From: UBA668 sp031413415
GTDB lineage: Bacteria > Actinomycetota > Acidimicrobiia > Acidimicrobiales > Ilumatobacteraceae
NCBI GenBank assembly: GCA_031413415.1
Contig: JANOET010000197.1
Span: forward strand, 1-28,357
Length of the DNA stretch: 28,357 nucleotides
Direction: 5' to 3'
Below the pieces are notes generated by a model that saw only the letters and a list, made by a program, of their open reading frames with translations, was not told the origin of the DNA and searched no databases. Position numbers and translations under genes: made by a program. Positions 22,511-28,357 of this stretch are shown piece after piece (position 1 is the stretch's first letter; each line of letters opens with the position of its first letter).

Positions 22511-24361
22511 ATGCAGCGACGTCTTCTGGGTCTCGGGGTGGCGCTGGCCGCACTGGGCTCGATGCTGGTCACCACGGTCGACGCGTCCACGGGCGACAGC
22601 CCCGTGACGCTCACCATCGGCCTGATGCAAGACCTCGACAGCCCCAACGTCACCGTGGGTGTGCTGGTCGCGGACTACGAGCTGTGGAACATGCAGTACG
22701 CCACGCTCACGGACAAGGCGGCCGACGACTTCTCGAACATTCCCGGCCTCGCCGAGAGCTGGGAGGCCAGCGACGACGGCCTGACCTTCACGTACACACT
22801 GCGTGCCGGCCTGAAGTGGAGCGACGGCGAGCCGCTCACCGCCGACGACGTCGTATGGACGATCAACACGTCGAAGGAGCAGGAGTGGTTGAACCACTCG
22901 GCCACCACGGCGAACCTGACGGCGACAGCGGTCGATGACGTGACGGTGCAGATCGTGACCGCTGTCCCCGATCCCAAGCTGCCGACGATGGACGTGTACA
23001 TCCTGCCCAAGCACATCTGGGAGGAGCCCGCCTCCACCGACATCACGTCGTTCGACGCGCTCGACGGTGTGGGCTCGGGTCCGTACACGCTGAAGTCGCG
23101 CAACGCCGGCCAGGACTGGACGATGGTCGCCAACCCGAACTTCTGGCGGGGTGAGCCGCAGATCGACCAGGTCGTCTTCCGGGTGTTCACCGAGGGCAGC
23201 GCGATGGTCGCGGCGCTCAAGAGCGGTGAGATCGACTTCGTGCACGACGTGCCCTCGGAAGAGTTCGATGCGTTGAAGAGCGAGGACGGTATCGCCACCG
23301 TCGTCGGCCAGCAGGGTGGCTTCGCCGAGCTGGCGATGAACGGCATGGCCGGCGGCCTCGGCGACGGTCACCCGGCGCTGCAGGACATCAACGTGGTGCA
23401 CGCGGTGGCCATGGCCATCGACCGGCAGGCGCTGGTCGATCGCGTGCTGCTCGGCCAAGGCGAGGTGATCGGCACGCTCGGCGTGTCGCCCGACCCGGTG
23501 TGGACGCCCGAGATCCCCGAGGACCTGCAACTGAACTACGACCCCGAGGCCGCCAAGCAGATGCTCGAGGACAATGGCTACAAGGACACCAACGGCGACG
23601 GCATCCGCGAGATGCCCGACGGCAGTCGCGACCTGACGTTCCGCTACGCGCAGCTCAGCGACAGCGACACCGCCGGCCCGAACCAGCAGTTGATCACCGG
23701 TTGGTTGAAGGAGATCGGCATCGGTACCACGGTCAGCACCTACGACCAGACACAGCTCACCGACGTCATCGCCAGTGGCGAGTACGACATGTTCGTGTGG
23801 GGCTGGACGCCGTTCGTCGACCCCGACCCGATGCTGAGCTACTTCACCTGCGCGCAGCTCACCACCGACGTGGAGTCCGCCGGCTACAACGACGCCAACT
23901 GGTGCAGCGAGGAGTACGACGCGTTGTACGAGCAGCAGAACCAGGAACTGGACCGCGAGAAGCGGGTCGACCTGGTGCATCAGATGTTGACGCTGTTCTA
24001 CACCGAGAGCACCTACGTCGTGCTGTACCACGATGCGGACACGCAGGCGTATCGCACCGACCGCTTCACGGGGTGGGTGCAGCAGCCGAAGGACACCGGC
24101 CCGGTGCTGTTCAGCAACACGTCGCCGAGCTATTGGAGCCTTGCCCCGATCGATGCGGGCGGCGGCACCACGGACAGCACCGCGCCGGGCTCGACCGACA
24201 ACGGCACGGGCACCACGGTGGTCGCCGAGCCCGACGGCGACGACGGTGACGACGGTGGCAACACCGGCGTGGTGATCGCGATCCTCGCCGGCGCAGCGGT
24301 GCTGATCGTGGCGGGTCTGCTCGTGCTTCGCTCACGACGCGCACGCGACGACAAGGAGTGA
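22511..24361 (+). CDS. ABC transporter substrate-binding protein, membrane-anchored
   Basis: A 616-residue family 5 extracellular solute-binding protein (peptide/oligopeptide type). Residues 1-25 are a signal peptide (MQRRLLGLGVALAALGSMLV) without a lipobox cysteine. The binding domain runs from about 33 to 540: LAESWEASDDGLTFTYTLR, DGEPLTADDVVWTI and GSGPYTL are family motifs. An unusual tail follows: a Gly/Ser/Thr/Asp-rich linker (about 548-585), a transmembrane helix (VVIAILAGAAVLIVAGLLVL), then a basic end (RSRRARDDKE). So the protein is anchored at the C-terminus rather than as a lipoprotein. GGGGAGGA precedes the ATG. It opens a five-gene operon with both permeases and both ATPases. The ligand (peptide, nickel or sugar) cannot be told. 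Confidence 0.93.
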   Translation: MQRRLLGLGVALAALGSMLVTTVDASTGDSPVTLTIGLMQDLDSPNVTVGVLVADYELWNMQYATLTDKAADDFSNIPGLAESWEASDDGLTFTYTLRAGLKWSDGEPLTADDVVWTINTSKEQEWLNHSATTANLTATAVDDVTVQIVTAVPDPKLPTMDVYILPKHIWEEPASTDITSFDALDGVGSGPYTLKSRNAGQDWTMVANPNFWRGEPQIDQVVFRVFTEGSAMVAALKSGEIDFVHDVPSEEFDALKSEDGIATVVGQQGGFAELAMNGMAGGLGDGHPALQDINVVHAVAMAIDRQALVDRVLLGQGEVIGTLGVSPDPVWTPEIPEDLQLNYDPEAAKQMLEDNGYKDTNGDGIREMPDGSRDLTFRYAQLSDSDTAGPNQQLITGWLKEIGIGTTVSTYDQTQLTDVIASGEYDMFVWGWTPFVDPDPMLSYFTCAQLTTDVESAGYNDANWCSEEYDALYEQQNQELDREKRVDLVHQMLTLFYTESTYVVLYHDADTQAYRTDRFTGWVQQPKDTGPVLFSNTSPSYWSLAPIDAGGGTTDSTAPGSTDNGTGTTVVAEPDGDDGDDGGNTGVVIAILAGAAVLIVAGLLVLRSRRARDDKE

Positions 24362-24370
24362 CCGCCGGTC

Positions 24371-25336
24371 GTGCGACGTCGCTTCGTCATCGGGAAGGTA
24401 CTCGGGGCGCTGAGCACCCTGGTCTTCGTGGTGATCTTCAACTTCTTCCTGTTCCGGGTGGTCAACGACGACCCGATCAACAGCCTCTTCCGCGGACGCA
24501 ACCTCACGCCCGACCAGTTGGAACGGCTGCGGGTGAAGTTCAACCTCGAGGGCACGAAGTGGGAGCAGTTCGTCGCGTACGTGCAGCAGTTGTTGCGCGG
24601 TGATCTCGGCTATTCGCTGAAGAGTTCCCGCCCGGTCACCACGGTCATCAGCGAGGCGCTGTGGCCCACCATCCTGCTCGTCGGTACGTCGACGTTGATC
24701 GCCATGGTCGGCATCGTCATCGGCTACCGCGCCGGCTGGCGTCGCGGCAGCACGTTCGACGCGACGGCGACCTCGATGAGCATGCTCACCTATTCGATGC
24801 CCGAGTACTGGATCGGCATGGTGGCGCTCGGCGTGTTCGCGGCATCGCTCGGTTGGTTCCCGGTGGGTGGCCTGAACGATGCCGGCAGCACTCTCACCGG
24901 CATCGAGCGGATGCTCGACCAACTGCACCACCTGATCCTGCCGGCGACGGTGCTGGCCATCGCCTACGTCGGCGAGTACATGATCGTCGCCAGGTCGGCG
25001 ATGATCGACACGTCGCGCGAGGACTACCTGCAGCTGGCTCGCGCCAAGGGCCTGCGCGAGGCCGAGGTGCGCAAGCATCACGCGCAACCGAACGCGCTGC
25101 TGCCGGTGGTGAGCCTCAGCGCCATCAACTTCGGCTTCATCCTCAGCGGGGCCATCGCGGTCGAGAGCATCTTCTCGTGGCCAGGCATCGGCCAGCAGAC
25201 GGCGTTCGCGATCAGCGGCCCCGACTTCCCGATGTTGCAAGGCTTGTTCCTGATGATCAGCGCCGCGGTCATCCTGGCGAACCTGGCGGCCGACCTGCTC
25301 TACGGTTACCTCGACCCTCGGGTGGCAGGACGATGA
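24371..25336 (+). CDS. ABC transporter permease, DppB/OppB type
   Basis: A 321-residue inner-membrane permease with six helices expected. Starts GTG with AAGGAG 12 bases before, long but within the preceding stop region. Residues 10-30 are the first helix; VNDDPINSLFRGRNLTPDQLERLR is typical of the OppB periplasmic loop, and the cytoplasmic EAA loop reads EDYLQLARAKGLREAEVRKHHA. IAVESIFSWPGIGQ follows and is a family signature. It forms the translocation channel with the next gene. The stop overlaps the next start by four bases (ATGA). Confidence 0.95.
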   Translation: MRRRFVIGKVLGALSTLVFVVIFNFFLFRVVNDDPINSLFRGRNLTPDQLERLRVKFNLEGTKWEQFVAYVQQLLRGDLGYSLKSSRPVTTVISEALWPTILLVGTSTLIAMVGIVIGYRAGWRRGSTFDATATSMSMLTYSMPEYWIGMVALGVFAASLGWFPVGGLNDAGSTLTGIERMLDQLHHLILPATVLAIAYVGEYMIVARSAMIDTSREDYLQLARAKGLREAEVRKHHAQPNALLPVVSLSAINFGFILSGAIAVESIFSWPGIGQQTAFAISGPDFPMLQGLFLMISAAVILANLAADLLYGYLDPRVAGR

Positions 25337-26193
25337 AGCGCAACGTGTCGTCCGCCTGGCGTCGACTGGCCAGCGACAAGCTGGCGATGATCAGCCTCTT
25401 CGTCCTCATCGCGTTCATCGTCATGGCCATCGTCACGCCGTGGGTGAGCAGCCGTGAGGACATCAACCCGGTGAACACCGGCGACAACCCGACGTGGGCG
25501 TCGCCGTCACGCGAGTTCCTTCTCGGCACCGACTACCTCGGTCGCAGTGTGGCCCTGCAGGTGATGTGGGGTTCGCGTGTCAGCCTGTTCGTCGGGCTGG
25601 CGGCCACGTTGCTCACCATCGTCATCGGGACGCTCGTGGGGATCACCGCAGGGTTCTTCGGCGGCTGGGGCGACGCGATCCTCATGCGGTTCACCGACTG
25701 GTTCCTCGTCATCCCGTTCCTGCCGACGGCGATCGTTCTCGCGTCGGTGCTCGAACGCAGCATCTGGACGATCGTGTTCGTCATCGGCATCACGTCGTGG
25801 CCGTCGACCGCACGCCTGGTGCGATCGCAGGTGCTGTCGGTGCGAAGTCGGCTGTACGTCGACCGGGCGCGCGCCTTGGGCGCTGGCCGGGCGCATCTCA
25901 TCCGTCGACACATCTTTCCCAACGTGTTGCCGCTGATCATGGCGAGCACCACGTTGGCCGTCCCGATCTCGATTCTCACCGAGACGACGTTGTCGTTCCT
26001 CGGCCTCGGCGACCCCACCGAAGTGTCGTGGGGGTCCATTCTCAACGAGGCCCGCCAGAAGGGCGCCGTCACCCGCGGCGCGTGGTGGTACTACATGCCG
26101 CCCGGTGTGGCGATCGTGATGGTGGTGCTCGCGTTCACCCTGTTCGGTCGTGCGCTCGAGACCGTGCTCGACCCCCGGTTGCGTGAGCGATGA
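25333..26193 (+). CDS. ABC transporter permease, DppC/OppC type
   Basis: A 286-residue partner permease. MKRNVSSAWRRLASDKLAMISLFVLIAFIV is the short cytoplasmic tail and first helix of OppC-type proteins; FLLGTDYLGRSVALQVMWGSRVSL is the family's periplasmic motif, and the EAA loop is RARALGAGRAHLIRRHIFPN. ETTLSFLGLGDPTEVSWGSILNEAR is the C-terminal hallmark. ATGA overlaps at both ends couple it to the first permease and the first ATPase. The frame is open far upstream, but only this ATG fits the family. Confidence 0.95.
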   Translation: MKRNVSSAWRRLASDKLAMISLFVLIAFIVMAIVTPWVSSREDINPVNTGDNPTWASPSREFLLGTDYLGRSVALQVMWGSRVSLFVGLAATLLTIVIGTLVGITAGFFGGWGDAILMRFTDWFLVIPFLPTAIVLASVLERSIWTIVFVIGITSWPSTARLVRSQVLSVRSRLYVDRARALGAGRAHLIRRHIFPNVLPLIMASTTLAVPISILTETTLSFLGLGDPTEVSWGSILNEARQKGAVTRGAWWYYMPPGVAIVMVVLAFTLFGRALETVLDPRLRER

Positions 26194-27173
26194 CGCTGCT
26201 CGAGATCCGCGACCTCCACGTCACCTACCGCAGCGAGCGAGGCGACGTGCCCGCCGTGCGCGGCGTGAACCTGGCGGTGGGTGAGGGCGACACGCTCGGC
26301 CTGGCCGGCGAGAGCGGCTGCGGCAAGAGCACCATCGCTGCCTCCGTGCTGCGGTTGCTGCCGAAAGGCACCGACGTGCGCGGCGAGGTGTTGCTCGGCG
26401 GCGAGGACGTGTACGCGATGAAGCCAGGCCGGTTGCGCGCCGTGCGTTGGACCGGTGCTGCCGTGGTGTTCCAGGGCGCACTGCACTCGCTCAACCCGGT
26501 GAAGAAGGTCGGCTGGCAGATCGAGGAAGCGGTCCTGCTGCACACCAAGGTGTCGGGTAAGGCGGCCCGAGCGCGGGCACAGGATCTGCTGGTGCGGGTG
26601 GGTATTCCCGCCGACCGGCTCGACCACTACCCGCACCAGATGTCGGGTGGGCAGCGGCAACGGGTGCTCATCGCGCTGGCCCTGGCGTGCGACCCGCACG
26701 TGCTCATCGCCGACGAACCCACCACGGCGCTCGACGTGATGGTGCAGGCGCAGGTGCTGGCGCTGCTGGAGGAGCTGCAGCGCGAGAAGGCGTTGGCGTT
26801 GCTGTTCATCACCCACGACCTGTCCGTGCTCACCCACACGTGCCGCCGGCTGGCCGTCATGTACGCCGGCCGCATCGTGGAGGAAGGCCCGAGCGAGCTG
26901 GTGTTCACCGACCCGCAGCACCCGTACTCGCGAGCACTGGCGGCAGCGTTCCCCACCATCGGCGACGCCACGTCGCGCATGAACCCGCAGGGGTTGGCGG
27001 GCGACCCGCCCGACCCGGCGGCGTTGCCGACAGGCTGCCCGTTCCACATCCGTTGCGCCGTCGCGACGCCTGAGTGTGCGACGGTCGACGTCGCGTTGCG
27101 CGACGCCGGCGGCGAACGGCGCGCGGCATGCGTCCACGTCGGGGCCAGTCATGTCGGAGACGGTCATGTCTGA
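26190..27173 (+). CDS. ABC transporter ATP-binding protein, DppD/OppD type
   Basis: A 327-residue ATPase. Walker A GESGCGKST, ABC signature MSGGQRQRVLIALAL, Walker B VLIADEPTTALD and switch His in FITHDLSV are intact; the oligopeptide-transporter C-terminal domain has GCPFHIRCAVATPEC with paired cysteines. It drives uptake with the following ATPase. ATGA overlap with the preceding permease. Its last ten codons lie in a 15-base tandem repeat that also encodes the start of the next gene. Confidence 0.95.
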   Translation: MTLLEIRDLHVTYRSERGDVPAVRGVNLAVGEGDTLGLAGESGCGKSTIAASVLRLLPKGTDVRGEVLLGGEDVYAMKPGRLRAVRWTGAAVVFQGALHSLNPVKKVGWQIEEAVLLHTKVSGKAARARAQDLLVRVGIPADRLDHYPHQMSGGQRQRVLIALALACDPHVLIADEPTTALDVMVQAQVLALLEELQREKALALLFITHDLSVLTHTCRRLAVMYAGRIVEEGPSELVFTDPQHPYSRALAAAFPTIGDATSRMNPQGLAGDPPDPAALPTGCPFHIRCAVATPECATVDVALRDAGGERRAACVHVGASHVGDGHV

Positions 27174-27207
27174 GCCGGTCGTGTCTGGGCCGGTCGTGTC
27201 TGGGCCG
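27148..27207 (+). repeat. four-copy 15-base tandem repeat at an ATPase gene junction
   Basis: Units at 27148, 27163, 27178 and 27193 read GTCATGTCGGAGACG, GTCATGTCTGAGCCG and then twice GTCGTGTCTGGGCCG. The last two are identical. In the frame of the second ATPase they encode V-x-S-x-P/T units, and each has an ATG or GTG; in the first ATPase's frame the TGA at 27171 is its stop. The repeat therefore carries four possible start codons 15 bases apart. Confidence 0.9.
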
Positions 27208-28218
27208 CTGCTGTCGTTGACGAACGTGCAGGTGCAGTTCGGCGGAGGCCGCGTGCATGCCGTCGACACGGTGTCGCTCGACGTCGGTCGGGGTGAGGTG
27301 CTGGCGCTGGTCGGCGAGAGCGGCTGCGGCAAGACCACGCTCATCCGGTCCATCATCGGGCTCGAGCCGCTCACGTCGGGCACGATCACGGTCGACGGCG
27401 CGAAGGTCACCGGCAACGCACGCGGCCTGCGCGCCCTGCGTCGCAAGGTGCAGATGATCTTCCAGGACCCCACGGGTGCGCTGAACCCGCGGCACACCAT
27501 CGGCGATGCCGTTGCCGAGGGGTTGCGCATCCACCGCAAGAGAGGCACAGCCAAGGGTGACGAAGCAGCGGTGGTGGGTGCTGCACTCGCCGAGGCCGGG
27601 TTGCGTCCGCCCGAACGGTTCGTGGGCCGATACCCGCACGAGGTGTCAGGTGGCCAGCGCCAGCGCGTGCTCATCGCCGGAGCGATGGCGTTGCACCCAA
27701 AGCTGCTCCTGGCCGACGAGCCGGTGGCCAGCCTCGACGCGTCCATCCGCGGCGAGATCCTGGCGCTGATGCGCAGCTATGTCGACCGCGACGGCGTCAG
27801 CATCATCGCCGTCACCCACGACCTGGGTCTGGCCTGGAACATCGCCGATCGTGTGGCCGTGATGTACCTCGGTCGCATCGTCGAGATCGGGCCTGCGGAG
27901 GACGTGCTGCGCAATCCGCAGCACCCGTACACGCAGGCGCTGCTGAGCGTCGTCCCCGAGATCGAGGGCATGGAGCAGCAGATCCTCACCGGCGAAACGC
28001 CGGACCCCAGTCGCATTCCGAGCGGCTGCCGGTTCCACCCGCGGTGTCCGCTGGTCGCGAACGGGGAAGCCGAGCGCCTGGGCATCGTCGACCGCTGCCG
28101 TGGCGTCGACCTCGAGCTCGAACCCCAGACCGCCCCCCACCGAGTCGCCTGCCACGCCGTCCACCCGCCCTCACCCACCGGGCCCACGCCCGTCGAGCTG
28201 TCCCCGCGAGCCACTTAG
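27166..28218 (+). CDS. ABC transporter ATP-binding protein, DppF/OppF type
   Basis: A 350-residue ATPase, second of the operon. Walker A is GESGCGKTT, the signature VSGGQRQRVLIAGAM, Walker B LLLADEPVASLD, switch AVTHDLGLAWN; QMIFQDPTGALNPRHTIGDAVAEGL is the family Q-loop. The C-terminal oligopeptide domain has SGCRFHPRCPLV and VACHAVH, complete. ATG at 27166 with GGAGA 5 bases upstream is preferred, giving an 8-base overlap with the previous gene; ATG at 27151 and two GTGs further in are alternatives because the region is a tandem repeat. The last few codons may be altered by the neighbouring insertion sequence, since the stop is 4 bases from the transposase stop. Confidence 0.92.
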   Translation: MSEPVVSGPVVSGPLLSLTNVQVQFGGGRVHAVDTVSLDVGRGEVLALVGESGCGKTTLIRSIIGLEPLTSGTITVDGAKVTGNARGLRALRRKVQMIFQDPTGALNPRHTIGDAVAEGLRIHRKRGTAKGDEAAVVGAALAEAGLRPPERFVGRYPHEVSGGQRQRVLIAGAMALHPKLLLADEPVASLDASIRGEILALMRSYVDRDGVSIIAVTHDLGLAWNIADRVAVMYLGRIVEIGPAEDVLRNPQHPYTQALLSVVPEIEGMEQQILTGETPDPSRIPSGCRFHPRCPLVANGEAERLGIVDRCRGVDLELEPQTAPHRVACHAVHPPSPTGPTPVELSPRAT

Positions 28219-28357
28219 AGGTTCAGCGGATAGGTGTGTTCTTGGCGTGGTCGATGAGCTTGGTGATGATCAGGATGCTCACGACGAAGGCGAGTTGGGC
28301 GTGTCGGTGGTCTTCGTTGCGGTCGGTGTTGCGGCGCATCTGCCCGTAGTTCGAGAT
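28219..28357 (-). mobile_element. end of an insertion sequence, boundary not defined
   Basis: The transposase fragment implies that an IS element enters the window from the right. Its terminal repeat cannot be fixed because the other end is not present; bases 28210-28232, with CCACTTAGAGGTTCAG, probably hold the junction. Confidence 0.45.
28223..28357 (-). CDS. IS5-like transposase, C-terminal fragment (gene runs off window)
   Basis: Forty-four residues and a TGA stop, open to the window edge. On the minus strand they include SNYGQMRRNTDRNEDHRHA, QLAFVVSILIITKLID and HAKNTPIR. The N-Y-G-Q-x-R-R-x-T-D-R pattern followed by a hydrophobic stretch and KLID is the usual end of IS5-family DDE transposases. 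The catalytic residues lie outside the window, so intactness cannot be judged. The stop faces the end of the transporter operon 4 bases away. Confidence 0.65.
   Translation of the reverse strand: MSNYGQMRRNTDRNEDHRHAQLAFVVSILIITKLIDHAKNTPIR

Noticed and set aside
21128..24031. 967-codon open frame on the minus strand
   Set aside because: It lies antisense to the S9 peptidase and the binding-protein gene, both with complete motifs. Its translation is rich in Arg, His, Val and Gly with no recognisable domain, as expected of a GC-rich shadow frame.

Overview
The window is about 28 kb of GC-rich chromosomal DNA from an actinobacterium. Lineage markers are a WhiB1-type regulator convergent with a PdtaS-type kinase, a DUF3107 protein, a paired ArsA/Get3-like ATPase locus, and the actinobacterial trio of MSMEG_4193-type phosphatase, DUF3090 and SCO1664-type kinase-like protein. 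Gene content and style suggest Acidimicrobiia (Ilumatobacter-like), but that is inference. Packing is tight: nearly every base is coding, convergent genes abut or overlap, and no tRNA, rRNA, CRISPR array or phage gene is visible. No gene-free stretch exceeds about 150 bases.

Layout. 1-3117: end of a GAP/Sap-like membrane protein, an alpha/beta hydrolase, a beta-lactamase-fold esterase, and the 23S rRNA methyltransferase RlmA. 3163-5097: mrp (Fe-S carrier ATPase) divergent from a SufR-like regulator with three C-terminal cysteines, sharing a 13-bp palindrome. 5155-6845: an isonitrile hydratase-like DJ-1 enzyme and its GlxA-type AraC regulator. 6995-10282: DUF3107, rfbA and two ArsA/Get3-like ATPases. 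10344-12125: PdtaS-like kinase facing whiB1. 12252-13923: glycerophosphodiesterase and a diacylglycerol-kinase-like lipid kinase, overlapping tail to tail. 13949-15694: etfB-etfA, closed by a strong hairpin. 15803-17665: the phosphatase/DUF3090/kinase-like operon. 17694-22447: type-5 uracil-DNA glycosylase, a DmpA-type P1 peptidase, an acetylpolyamine-deacetylase-like HDAC and an S9 peptidase. 22511-28218: a complete five-gene peptide/oligopeptide-type ABC importer. 28223-end: the C-terminus of an IS5-like transposase.

The main novelty is in signal architecture rather than one large new system. Several divergent pairs share overlapping -10 elements that point both ways (17.68 kb, 19.50 kb, 4.37 kb), with start codons at or within a few bases of the predicted transcription start. 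A palindrome at 2.29 kb supplies Shine-Dalgarno sequences to both strands. The ArsA-like pair shows complementary loss of motif residues, suggesting an obligate heterodimer. The phosphatase/kinase-like operon is a conserved but functionally open actinobacterial module. All functional calls come from reading motifs by eye; no database search was run.
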